Positions 35,315 through 44,366 of a DNA stretch of 64,000 bases are shown piece by piece; the first letter of the stretch is position 1, and every line of letters begins with the position of its first letter. Under the pieces are notes generated by a model. That model worked only from the letters and a program-made list of their open reading frames with translations. It ran no database searches and was not told where the DNA came from. A program made the position numbers and the translations under genes. Location of the stretch: NCBI GenBank assembly GCA_014284505.1, contig JAAFYY010000001.1:4402001-4466000 (forward strand), written 5' to 3'. This stretch comes from Streptacidiphilus sp. 4-A2 (GTDB taxonomy: Bacteria > Actinomycetota > Actinomycetes > Streptomycetales > Streptomycetaceae).

Positions 35315-35730
35315 ATGAGAGACCACACCGACGGCACCTGCCCCTCGACAGCGCGAAGACTTCCACGGTCGTCCCCGCTGCTGCCGCGCCTGCTCAAATG
35401 CCTTTACCCGCAGGGCAGTTCGGTGATCCGGTCGACGATCTCCAGCAGGCGTGGCGGGTGGTGGAGAGCCTGCACTGCCAGGATCACGACGTCGCCGCGC
35501 AGATGCAGGCCACCTTTGTGTGCAGTGGCAGCTCGCCGGTGGAGGCACTGGAGGCCGTGACCGCGACGGTCCGGCGGGCTCCGCAGCTGGAGATCCACTC
35601 CATCGCCTGGGCGCGGACGTTCGGGCCGGGGCAGGAGAGCTGGCAGTACCAGGCGACGGTTCTGGTCTCGCTCCCGGACCGGTACGGCGACACGCCGGGT
35701 CTGACCCACCTCGGCGTCCGCCGCGCATGA
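35315..35730 (+). CDS. Hypothetical protein with a TTA codon (one apparent frameshift)
   Basis: About 138 residues. ATG 35315 has GGAGG 7 nt upstream and gives MRDHTDGTCPS; the frame then seems to lose one base near 35346 and continues KTSTVVPAAAAPAQMPLPAG, then LQQAWRVVESLHCQDHDVAA and TATVRRAPQLEIHSIAWART. If the break is not accepted, ATG 35398 gives a 110-residue protein. The C-terminal half looks like one alpha/beta domain; no family is recognised. The codon after MP is TTA (35404-35406), which in Streptomyces is read only by the developmentally regulated bldA tRNA. The gene ends before a hairpin shared with the catalase gene. Confidence 0.55.
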
Positions 35731-35744
35731 CCGGGAACGCCGAG

Positions 35745-35782
35745 GGGGCGGGCCCGGTGCGACTCTGCACCGGACCCGCCCC
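35745..35782. terminator. Bidirectional hairpin terminator before catalase
   Basis: GGGGCGGGCCCGGTGC (35745-35760) pairs with GCACCGGACCCGCCCC (35767-35782) with one mismatch and a 6-nt loop, between convergent stop codons. Confidence 0.8.
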
Positions 35783-35800
35783 AGCTCTCGGGCTGCGCTG

Positions 35801-37261
35801 TTACGCCTGCTCGGCGTTGCGGATGGCCTCGACGGCCGCCTGGAGCCGCTTGCCGTAGTCGGCGTCGGCGGCGTGGAAGAACGGCAGGACCCGCTCGACG
35901 ACGTCGTCGCGGCTGACCGAGGCGATGGAGCCGGCCAGGTTCGCGATCAGACGCTGCTTCTCGCCCGCCGACATCAGCCGGTACAGCTCACCGGCCTGGA
36001 AGAAGTCGTCGTCCTTGGCGTGGGCGGCGGCGCTGTGGTTGCCGGTCCAGCCGAGCACCGCGGTGGGCGCGGCCAGGGCCTGGTCGGTCTGGCGCGGGCC
36101 GTCGTACGAGTTGGGCTCGTAGTTCTTGGCCCGGCCCGCCGCGTTGACCGCGCCGAGGCCGTCCCGGCCGTAGTTGTTGGCGGTGGTGGCCTTGGGGGCG
36201 TTGACCGCGAGCTGGGTGTGGTTGACGCCCAGGCGGTAGCGGTGCGCGTCCGCGTAGGCGAACAGCCGGCCCTGGAGCATCTTGTCGGGCGAGGGGCCGA
36301 TGCCGGGAACGAAGTTGTTCGGCGAGAAGGCGGACTGCTCCACCTCGGCGAAGACGTTCTCGGGGTTGCGGTTCAGCACCAGTCGGCCGACCTTCTGCAG
36401 CGGGTAGTCGCTGTGCGGCCAGACCTTGGTCAGGTCGAAGGGGTTGAACCGGTAGTCGGCGGCGTCGGCCACCGGCATCAGCTGCACGTGCACGGTCCAG
36501 GACGGGAAGACCCCGCGCTCGATCGAGCGGTGCAGGTCGCGCTGGTGGCTGTCGGCGTCGTTGCCCGCGAGCTCGGCGGCCTGGCCCGCGTCCAGGCAGC
36601 GGATGCCCTGGTTGGTCTTGAAGTGGTACTTCACCCAGTAGGCGGAGCCGTCGGCGGCGACCCACTGGTAGGTGTGCGAGCCGTAGCCGTTCATGTGCCG
36701 GTAGCTGGCCGGGATGCCGCGGTCGCCGAACAGCCAGGTGATCTGGTGCAGCGACTCGGGCGAGTAGGACCAGTAGTCCCAGACGTTGTCCGCCTCCTGG
36801 ACGCCGGTGAACGGGTCGCGCTTCTGGGAGTGGATGAAGTCGGGGAACTTGATCGGGTCCTTGATGAAGAACACCGGGGTGTTGTTGCCGACGAGGTCGT
36901 AGTTGCCCTCCTCGGTGTAGAACTTCAGTGCGAAGCCGCGCGGGTCGCGCACCGCGTCGCTGGCGCCGAGGTTGCCGGCCACGGTGGAGAAGCGCAGGAA
37001 GACGTCGGTGCGCTTGCCGACCGTGTTGAGGAAGTTGGCCCGGGTGAACGGGGTGACGTCGTCGGTGACCTCGAAGTAGCCGTAGGCCGCGGAGCCGCGG
37101 GCGTGCACGATGCGCTCCGGGATGCGCTCGCGGTTGAAGCGGGCCAGCTTCTCGATCAGCTGCTGGTCCTGGATCAGGACCGGGCCGCCGACGCCCGCCT
37201 GGGCGGAGTTCTGGTTGTCGGCGACTGGTGCGCCCGACTCGGTGGTGAGGATCTGAGACAT
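35801..37261 (-). CDS. katA: Monofunctional haem catalase
   Basis: 486 residues, clade 3 size. The distal His block RERIPERIVHARGSAAYGYF, the Asn block VFLRFSTVAGNLGASDAVRD, NNTPVFFIKDPIKFPDFIHS and the proximal haem-ligand block GRLFAYADAHRYRLGVNH (Tyr) are all present. It breaks H2O2 into water and oxygen. The position downstream of allantoicase and allantoinase on the same strand fits removal of the H2O2 made by urate oxidase and by the Mo hydroxylase. ATG 37261 has GAGG 8 nt upstream. The gene is intact in one frame, in contrast to its neighbours. Confidence 0.96.
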   Translation of the reverse strand: MSQILTTESGAPVADNQNSAQAGVGGPVLIQDQQLIEKLARFNRERIPERIVHARGSAAYGYFEVTDDVTPFTRANFLNTVGKRTDVFLRFSTVAGNLGASDAVRDPRGFALKFYTEEGNYDLVGNNTPVFFIKDPIKFPDFIHSQKRDPFTGVQEADNVWDYWSYSPESLHQITWLFGDRGIPASYRHMNGYGSHTYQWVAADGSAYWVKYHFKTNQGIRCLDAGQAAELAGNDADSHQRDLHRSIERGVFPSWTVHVQLMPVADAADYRFNPFDLTKVWPHSDYPLQKVGRLVLNRNPENVFAEVEQSAFSPNNFVPGIGPSPDKMLQGRLFAYADAHRYRLGVNHTQLAVNAPKATTANNYGRDGLGAVNAAGRAKNYEPNSYDGPRQTDQALAAPTAVLGWTGNHSAAAHAKDDDFFQAGELYRLMSAGEKQRLIANLAGSIASVSRDDVVERVLPFFHAADADYGKRLQAAVEAIRNAEQA

Positions 37262-37370
37262 AGCGGTACCTCGGTAGTGGCTCGGGTGGTCGCGACGCCG
37301 GTCGGTGGCGTGGTCGCGGTGGTTCCTGGTCAGGTGGCTGGTACGGCGGCTGCTGGGCGGGCCGTCGTCG

Positions 37371-38604
37371 TCAGACGCCCAGCAGCCGCCAGATCGCGGC
37401 CCGGCGGCGGAGGTCTCCGCGCCGTCGGGGCTGTCGGCGGGGGGGAGTGCGGCCTCGGCGACCCGTACCGACTCGGCGTCGGCGAAGGGGCGGGCGGCGC
37501 TGAGAGCGGTCGCCTCGGACTCGGTCAGGCCGGCCGCGGCCAGCGCCTCCCGGGCCTCGGCCGCCGGGATCAGGTTCAGCCAGCGCAGCGCGACCGCGGT
37601 GCGTCCGGCCTCGGTGAGCCGGCCGGTGAGCCGGAGCCGGGCGATCCCGCCGTCCGGGAAGACCTCGAGCCGGGCGGCGGTGACCGGGCGCTCCGACTCG
37701 ACCCGCAGCCGGTGCCGGGTGTCGGGCTGGAGCCGGGTGCGCGGCAGGACGGTGATCCACTCCCCCGCCTCGTCCAGGCCCTTGACCGCGGCCCAGCCAG
37801 GGCAGTTGGCGATGAAGTGGGTGGTGTCCACCTCGATCGCCGAGATCTCGCCGGTGCCGGCGAGCTGGAGCTCGACCCAGTCGTTGCCGCGGTCGCGGCG
37901 GCGGCGGGTCTCCCAGCCCTCACCCATGACCGCGGCCCGGCCGAGGGAGTTGAGGTTGTGCGGGGAGGAGAAGTAGCGGTCGGAGGCGCCGGTGGCGACC
38001 CCGCCGTGCTCCTGCGCGGCCAGGTCGAAGCTGAGCCCGTCCAGGTCGCGCGGGTCGGGCACCACCTCACCGTGGATCCGCAGCCGGGCCACCCCGCCGT
38101 CCGGCCAGATGTTCAGCCGGACGTGGGTGAACCGCTGCTCGGCACCGACCGCGAACTCGTGCGCGGTGTCGCCCTTGAGCGCGGTGCGTGGGACGAGCTC
38201 CACCCACTCGGCGGCGGCGACCTCGGCCGGGGAGGGGTTGCCGGGCACGGACGCGGCCTCGATCGAGGCGCTCTCGGGTAGTTGCCGGTGAAGTGGGCGG
38301 TGTCGACCACCACGCCGCGGATCACTCCGGCGGCGCCGAGCCGGACCACGGCCCAGTCGTGGTCGTCCTCGGTGGGGTGGGGCTGTCCGGCGGAGACGCC
38401 ACGGCGGCGGCGGGTCTCCCAGCCGTCCATGATCTGGCCCTTGTGGCCGAAGGTGTGCGGGCGGAACTCGGCGGCCGCCGCGACGATCAGGTTCTCCTTC
38501 TCGGCGAACAGCTCGTCGTTGGCGTCGATCACACCGGCGCCCAGGCCGCGCGCGGCCAGGTTGACCAGTTCCGTGAAGGACGAACCCTGCTGACTGTCAG
38601 TCAT
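37371..38604 (-). CDS. alc: Allantoicase (two apparent frameshifts)
   Basis: About 411 residues. Allantoicase hydrolyses allantoate to ureidoglycolate and urea. Its two tandem galactose-binding-like repeats are visible: MDGWETRRRRG ... VVDTAHFTGNYP in the first half and GEGWETRRRRDR ... VDTTHFIANCPG in the second. ATG 38604 has GAGGAGAAG and overlaps the allantoinase stop (ATGA), so the two enzymes are coupled. The frame breaks near 38275 (between FTGNYP and ESASIEAAS) and near 37400; after the second correction the protein ends RAAIWRLLGV at a TGA at 37371. Without it the frame would run into the catalase gene, which is not credible. One base is missing at each site. Confidence 0.9.
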
Positions 38605-39953
38605 GCTTCTCCTCGGGCTATCAGTCGGCCGGTGGGCTCGGCGTCGGCGTCCACGCACACGGCCTGGCCGCGAAGCCAGGTGGTGCGGACGGCGCCGGTC
38701 AGCGTGCGGCCTGCGTACGGGGTCACGGGGTTGCGGTGGTGCAGGCCCGCGGGGTCGACGGTGAAGTCGGCGTCGGGGTCGAAGGCGACCAGGTCGGCAT
38801 CCCGGCCTGGGGCGATCGCGCCCTTGCCCGACAGCCCGGCGAGGGCGGCCGGTCCGCTGCTCATCCACCGGACCACGTCGTCGAGTTGGAATCCGCGGCG
38901 GCGGGCCTCGGTCCAGATCGCGGGCAGGCCCAGCTGGAGCGAGGCGATACCGCCCCAGGCGGCGGCGAAGTCGCCGCTGCCGCCGTAGCGCGGGAGGTGC
39001 TTCAGATCGGGCGTGGAGGGCGAGTGGTCGGAGACCACGCCGATGAACTCGCCGTCGGCCAGGGCCTGCCAGAGCTGGTCCCGGTTGGACTCGTCGCGGA
39101 TCGGCGGACAGCACTTGAAGGCGGTGTCGCCCTCCGGGATCTGCTCCGCGGCCAGGGTCAGGTAGTGCGGACAGGTCTCCGCGGTGACCTGGACGCCCTC
39201 GGCGCGGGCCCGGCGCAGCAGCGGCAGCACCGCCGCCGAGGAGACATGCAGGATGTGCACCCGCGTGCCGGTGCGTCCGGCGATCTCCAGCAGCTTTTCC
39301 ACGGCCACCGATTCGGCGGCGTCGGGGCGGGAGGCGAGGAAGTCGGCGTAGTGCGGGCCGGGGCGCTGCGGGGCCGCGTCGAGCACCGCCGGATCCTCCG
39401 CGTGGATGATCGCGAGGGCGTCCAGCCGAGCCAACTCGGCGAGGGCCTCCGCCAACTGAGCTGCCGTCAGATGCGGGAACTCGTCCACGCCGGAGGGTGC
39501 GAGGAAGCTCTTGAAGCCGAAGACCCCGGCCTCGTGCAGCGGGGCCAGGTCGGCGGTGTTGCCGGGGATCGCGCCGCCCCACAGCCCGGTGTCCACGAAC
39601 AGCTGGCCGTGGCTGGCCTTGCGCTTGGCGTCCAGGCCGGCCGCGGTGGTCGGCGGGATGGAGTTGAGCGGCATGTCGACGATGGTGGTGACGCCACCGG
39701 CGGCGGCGGCGCGGGTGGCGGTGGCGAAGCCCTCCCACTCGGTCCGGCCGGGCTCGTTGACATGGACGTGAGTGTCGACCAGGCCGGGCAGCAGGACCAG
39801 CCCGGCCAGGTCGACGAGCTCGCCCCCGGCCGCGGCACCGTACGGCAACACCTCGGTGATGCGTCCCTCGCGGACGACGACGTCGGCCGGCCGCTCGCCC
39901 TCGGGGAGGACGGCGCGGCGGGAGCGGAACACCGTGTACGGCGAACCGGTCAA
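38601..39953 (-). CDS. allB: Allantoinase
   Basis: 450 residues, an amidohydrolase that opens the allantoin ring to allantoate. Metal ligands: VDTHVHVNEPGRTEWEGF (HxH), the lysine in FGFKSFLAPSGVDE (carboxylated Lys), IIHAED (His), HILHVSS (His) and GVVSDHSPSTPDLK (Asp). The start is uncertain; TTG 39953 is preferred because GGAGG lies 5 nt upstream and the resulting length fits AllB, while a GTG at 39989 lacks a ribosome site. The frame is intact. Upstream lie a TTGACG/TAGGCT promoter and a half-conserved AllR-type operator (40084-40100). Its stop overlaps the allantoicase start. Confidence 0.94.
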   Translation of the reverse strand: MTGSPYTVFRSRRAVLPEGERPADVVVREGRITEVLPYGAAAGGELVDLAGLVLLPGLVDTHVHVNEPGRTEWEGFATATRAAAAGGVTTIVDMPLNSIPPTTAAGLDAKRKASHGQLFVDTGLWGGAIPGNTADLAPLHEAGVFGFKSFLAPSGVDEFPHLTAAQLAEALAELARLDALAIIHAEDPAVLDAAPQRPGPHYADFLASRPDAAESVAVEKLLEIAGRTGTRVHILHVSSAAVLPLLRRARAEGVQVTAETCPHYLTLAAEQIPEGDTAFKCCPPIRDESNRDQLWQALADGEFIGVVSDHSPSTPDLKHLPRYGGSGDFAAAWGGIASLQLGLPAIWTEARRRGFQLDDVVRWMSSGPAALAGLSGKGAIAPGRDADLVAFDPDADFTVDPAGLHHRNPVTPYAGRTLTGAVRTTWLRGQAVCVDADAEPTGRLIARGEA

Positions 39954-40069
39954 CAGAACCTCCGGGCTGGATCGGCGTGACGTCCGCACGACGCGGGCAC
40001 GGCACGGCACGGCTGGGAAAACCGCACGGGAGGTGCGGCCGGAACAGCCGGGTGGTTGTCGGTGGAGCG

Positions 40070-40100
40070 AGCCTAGGACGGCCTTCAACAAAACGTCAAT
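40070..40100 (-). promoter_or_regulatory. allB promoter with AllR-type operator
   Basis: On the minus strand TTGACG (40099-40094) and TAGGCT (40075-40070) are separated by 18 nt. The -35 box is part of TTGACG-N3-TGTTGA, an imperfect version of the TCAACA-N3-TGTTGA dyad seen at three other purine or glyoxylate promoters in the window. Confidence 0.6.
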
Positions 40101-40131
40101 GTTCGACGGTCGGACATCTGCGCGACACTGT

Positions 40132-40208
40132 CAGTGGTCAGTGGTCAGTGGTCGGCGCGACAGCGTCAGCGGTCAGGCGTCAGCGGTGCCGGTGGTCAGT
40201 GGGGATCA
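40132..40208. repeat. Short GTCAGTGG/GTCAGCGG array at the glycerate kinase stop codon
   Basis: Three tandem TCAGTGG heptamers are followed by GTCAGCGG, GTCAGG, GTCAGCGG and GGTCAGTGG before the glycerate kinase stop codon (TCA at 40206-40208). The array lies immediately downstream of that minus-strand gene and upstream of the allB promoter region. Confidence 0.7.
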
Positions 40209-41356
40209 GCCGAGCAGGTCGGCGGCCAGGCGCTCCCCGGCCAGCTCGGCCAGCTCCGGGGCGCGGGCGATGCTGTCGCCCGGCGCCGCGTCCGGACCGG
40301 CCAGCTCGGCCAGGGCATAGGCGGCGGTGAAGCCCGCCGCCCGCCACTGGGCCTCGTCCAGCTCCAGCAGTCCGGCCACAGCGACCACCGGAACCCCCGC
40401 CCCGGTGGCCGCCGCGGCGACCCCGGCGGGGGCCTTGCCGTGCAGGGTCTGCACGTCCAGGCATCCCTCACCGGTCACGACCAGGCGGGCTCCCCGCACC
40501 GCCTGGTCGAAGCCCAGCAGATCGAGCAGTAGCCCGATCCCGGGCCGCATACGGGCCCCGAGCAGGGCCATGGCACCGAACCCGAGGCCGCCGGCCGCGC
40601 CCGCGCCCGGGGTCTGCCGCAGGTCGGCGCCGGTGAGCGCGCCGACCGCGTCGGCCCAGTGGGCCAGCGCGGCGTCGAGCTCGGCGACGTCCGCCGGGCT
40701 CGCGCCCTTCTGCGGGCCGTACACCGCGGGCGCGCCGCGCTCGCCGAGCAGCGGGTTGTCCACGTCTCCGGCGATCACCACCTCCACCCCGGCCAGGGCC
40801 TTGGGCAGGGTGCCGAGGTCGAGGCCGTTCAGCTGCGCCAGCGCGGCGCCGCCGGGGGCGAGGGCGACGCCCTCGGCGTCCCACAGCGAGGCGCCCAGCG
40901 CCTGGGCCATGCCCGCGCCGCCGTCGGTACAGGCGACGCCGCCGAGGCCGAGGACGATCCGGGTGCAGCCGAGCTCCAGGGCGCGGGCGATCAGCTGGCC
41001 GGTGCCGTAGCTGCTCGCGGTGAGCGCGGCCGGGATCCCGCCGGGCAGCAGCGTCAGCCCGCTGGCCTGGGCCGCCTCGACCACGGCCGTCCGGTCCTTG
41101 ACCGCGAGCAGCGCGCGCACCGGCTCGCCGGTCGGGCCGCTCACGGTGGCCTCCTCCCGGCGGTAGCCCGCGGCGAGCGCGGCCAGCACGGTGCCCTCGC
41201 CGCCGTCGGCGACCGGCAGGGTGCGTACCTCCGTGCCGGGGCGGCCCGGCGGATGCCCGCCGCGATCCGCTCGGCGGCCTCGGCGGCGCTCAGGCTGCCC
41301 TTGAACTTGTCGGGCGCGATGACCACATGCCCGGTCGTGATCGGCTGCTCGGCCAT
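40206..41356 (-). CDS. glxK: Glycerate kinase (one apparent frameshift)
   Basis: About 383 residues of the GlxK/GarK family that phosphorylates glycerate with ATP, the last step from glyoxylate to central metabolism. The N-terminus VVIAPDKFKGSLSAAEAAERI is the family signature; further blocks are IVLGLGGVACTDGGAGMAQALG, LLGERGAPAVYGPQKGASP and VVTGEGCLD. The frame breaks near 41245 in a CCCCGG context (one base missing), then EVRTLPVADGGEGT continues. ATG 41356 has GAGG 7 nt upstream. It lies downstream of glyoxylate carboligase on the same strand. Confidence 0.93.
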
Positions 41357-41419
41357 CGTCGTCCTCACGTTCCTGTCGGTCGCAGGTGCTGCGGTGGTCG
41401 CGGCTACCGCCGCGGCCTT

Positions 41420-41447
41420 CATGCGTGGTGTTCCATGCGTGGTGTTC
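41420..41447. repeat. Perfect 14-bp tandem duplication between gcl and glxK
   Basis: CATGCGTGGTGTTC occurs twice without gap at 41420-41433 and 41434-41447, in the leader of the glycerate kinase gene. Confidence 0.85.
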
Positions 41448-41572
41448 CTCCCGGCGATGCGGGCACGACCGGATATTCCCATCAAGGGATGGGTCACACC
41501 GCCGGGAGGAAGTCTTTGGGGCCGCCCCGGGCCGGATGGGGCCCGGCGGGGGGGGGTCCTACAGGATCTCGC

Positions 41573-43350
41573 CTACAGGGTGTTGCGGAGGGCGCTGGGG
41601 GCGTCCGAGGCCTGGGCGGCGACCGGCTCCCACTCGTTCACCTTGTCGATGTCGGCAGCCGCCATCGAGACATTGGTGACCCGCTCCAGGATGACCTCGA
41701 CCACGACCGGCACACGGAACTCCGCCGCGAGCTTCTTGGCCTGCTCGAAGGCGGCGCCCAGCTCGTTCGGGTCGAACACCCGGATCGCCTTGCAGCCCAG
41801 GCCCTCGGCGACCTTGACGTGGTCCACGCCGTAGCCGTTGACCTCGGGAGCGTTGACGTTGTCGAAGGAGAGCTGGACGTGGTAGTCCATGTCGAAGGCC
41901 CGCTGCGCCTGGCGGATCAGGCCCAGGTAGGCGTTGTTCACCACCACGTGGATGTACGGGATGTTGAACTGCGCCCCGACCGCCAGCTCCTCGATCATGA
42001 ACTGGAAGTCGTAGTCACCGGAGAGCGCGACCACCTGGCTGTCCGGGGACGCCGTGGCGACACCGAGCGCAGCCGGCAGGGTCCAGCCCAGCGGACCGGC
42101 CTGACCGGCGTTGATCCAGTTGCGCGGCCCGTAGACGTGCAGCATCTGCGCGGCCTGGATCTGCGATAGACCGATGGTGGTGACATACCGGGTGTCCCGG
42201 CCGAAGGCCAGGTTCATCTCCTGGTAGACCCGCTGCGGCTTGACCGGGATGTTGTCGAAGTCGGTCTTGCGCAGCAGCTCGCCCTTGCGGACCTGGCAGC
42301 TGTTCGCCCAGGCGGAGCGGTCCGCCAGCGCGCCCGCGGCCTTGCGCTCGCGGGCCACCTCGACGAAGAGCTCCAGCGCAGCCTTCGCGTCGGAGACGAT
42401 CCCGTAGTCCGGGGCGAACACCCGGCCGATCTGGGTCGGCTCGATGTCGACGTGGACGAAGGTCCGGCCCGCGGTGTAGGTCTCGATGCTGCCGGTGTGC
42501 CGGTTGCCCAGCGGTTGCCGATGCCGAGCACGAAGTCCGACTCCAGCAGCGTCGCGTTGCCGTAGCGGTGCGAGGTCTGCAGGCCGACCATGCCGGCCGT
42601 CAGCTCGTGGTCGTCCGGGATCGAGCCCCAGCCCATCAGCGTGGGGACCACCGGCACGCCGGTCAGCTCGGCGAACTCGACCAGCAGGTCGGCGGCGTCG
42701 GCGTTGATGATCCCGCCGCCGGCCACGATCAGCGGCCGCTCGGAGGCGGCCAGCAGGTCCAGCGCCTTCTCGATCTGCGCCCGGGAGGCGGACGGCTTGT
42801 AGACCGGCAGCGACTGGTAGGTGTCGATGTCGAACTCGATCTCGGCCAGCTGCACGTCGATGGGCAGGTCGAGCAGGACCGGCCCGGGACGCCCCGAACG
42901 CATCAGGTGGAAGGCCTGCTGGAACGCGCCGGGGACCTGGGCGGGCTCCAGCACCGTCATCGCCATCTTGGTGAGCGGCTTGGCGATCGAGGTGATGTCG
43001 ACCGCCTGGAAGTCCTCCTTGTGCAGCTTGGCGACCGGCGCCTGGCCGGTGATGCACAGGATCGGGATCGAGTCGGCGCTGGCCGAGTAGAGCCCGGTGA
43101 TCATGTCGGTGCCGGCCGGGCCGCTGGTGCCGATACAGACACCGATGTTGCCGGCCTCGGCGCGGGTGTAGCCCTCCGCCATGTGCGAGGCGCCTTCGAC
43201 GTGCCGGGCCAGCACGTGGGTCAGCCCGCCGTTGGTGCGCATCGCCGAGTAGAACGGGTTGATCGCCGCGCCGGGCAGCCCGAAGAGGTGGGTGATCCCT
43301 TCCTTCTTCAAGATCTCAACTGCGGCCTGGGCCGCTGTCATCCGTGCCAT
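41573..43350 (-). CDS. gcl: Glyoxylate carboligase (tartronate-semialdehyde synthase; one apparent frameshift)
   Basis: About 592 residues, ThDP-dependent. It joins two glyoxylates to tartronate semialdehyde and CO2. The N-terminal motif ARHVEGASHMAEGYTRAEAG has Val where nearly all ThDP enzymes have the activating Glu; this substitution is the hallmark of Gcl. The ThDP/Mg motif is ALSGDYDFQFMIEEL ... NNAYLG. FAD and ThDP domains follow in the normal order. The frame breaks near 42515 (one base missing) between LGIGNRWA and NRHTGSIETY. ATG 43350 starts one base after the reductase stop, so gcl is the next gene of that transcript. Confidence 0.95.
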
Positions 43351-43351
43351 G

Positions 43352-44250
43352 TCAGTTGACCTCTCGTCCGGCGAGGCGCTCCACGCCCCGGAGCAGTGCG
43401 GAGTGGTCCAGCGAGCCGTCGCCGTTGGCGCGGGCCGAGGCGACCAGCTGCGCCACCAGCGAGCCGACCGGCAGCGGCGCCTCGACGGCGCGGGCGGCGG
43501 CGGTGACGATGCCCATGTCCTTGTGGTGCAGGTCGATCCGGAAGCCGGGGGCGAACTCCCGGTTGATCATGTTGGCCTTCTTGCGGTTCAGCACGGTCGA
43601 ACCGGCCAGGCCGCCGGCCAGCACGTCCAGCGCCGCCGGGAGGTCGACGCCGGCGTTCTCCAGGAAGACCACGGCCTCGGCCACGACCTGGATGTTGACC
43701 GCCACGATCAGCTGGTTGGCGGCCTTGACGGTCTGGCCGGCACCGGCCGGGCCGACGTGGATCACGGTGGTGCCGAGCACGTCGAACAGCGGCTTGGCCT
43801 CGGCGAAGTCCGCCGCGTCGCCACCGACCATGATCGACAGCACGGCCTCGACCGCACCGGCCTCGCCGCCGGAGACCGGGGCGTCCAGGGTGCGGATGCC
43901 CTTCTCCTTGGCGGCCGCGGCGACCTTGATCGAGGTCTGCGGGTGATGCTGCTCATGTCGATGACCAGGGTGCCGGGCGCGGCGTGCGCCAGGACGCCGT
44001 CCTCGCCGAGGATGGCCTCCTCGACCTGCGGGTCGGCCGGAACCATGGTGATCACGACATCGGCCCCGGCGACCGCCTCGGCGATGCTGGCGGCACCCTT
44101 GCCGCCCTCGGCGACGAGCTTGTCGACGGGGGGCTGGGTGAGGTTGGCACCGGTGACGGTGTGGCCGGCGCGGACGAGGTTGGCGGCCATGGGGCTGCCC
44201 ATGATGCCGAGGCCGATGAAGGCGATGTTGCGGGGCTTGGCGGCGGTCAT
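43352..44250 (-). CDS. 2-hydroxy-3-oxopropionate (tartronate semialdehyde) reductase (one apparent frameshift)
   Basis: About 299 residues of the beta-hydroxyacid dehydrogenase family: NAD(P) loop IAFIGLGIMGSPMAANLVRA, substrate motif LDAPVSGGEAGA, catalytic Lys in TVKAANQLIVAVNIQ and C-terminal HKDMGIV. In this operon it reduces tartronate semialdehyde, made by the adjacent gcl product, to glycerate (GlxR/GarR role). The frame breaks near 43940 (one base missing). ATG 44250 has AGGAG upstream. The order isomerase, reductase, carboligase, kinase follows the glyoxylate pathway closely. Confidence 0.93.
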
Positions 44251-44334
44251 GCCGGTTCTCCTGCGGTTCGGTGGTGCGGGAAGTGGTTCAGCGGGCCCGG
44301 GAGCCCGGCGGGCCGGAGTTCCACCGGGCCGGGG

Positions 44335-44366
44335 CTCAGCGGACCGGAGTCTCAGCGGACGCGGGA
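44335..44366. repeat. Two 16-bp units across the hyi stop codon
   Basis: CTCAGCGGACCGGAGT (44335-44350) is followed by CTCAGCGGACGCGGGA (44351-44366). The second unit contains the hyi stop codon (TCA at 44352-44354); a looser copy, TTCAGCGGGCCCGGGA, lies further downstream of hyi near 44287. Confidence 0.7.

Noticed and set aside
20000..35800. Phage-defence or secondary-metabolite island
   Set aside because: No nuclease/toxin pair, reverse transcriptase, integrase, PKS/NRPS or recognisable defence gene is present; WD40, lectin and XRE/DUF397 genes alone do not make a defence system.
35873..38281. An 800-codon open frame on the plus strand across catalase and allantoicase
   Set aside because: Same reason: an antisense shadow of conserved genes, low-complexity product, no start signal.
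42590..43359. Open frame on the plus strand opposite gcl
   Set aside because: Antisense shadow; the minus strand encodes the Val-type Gcl motif and full ThDP enzyme.
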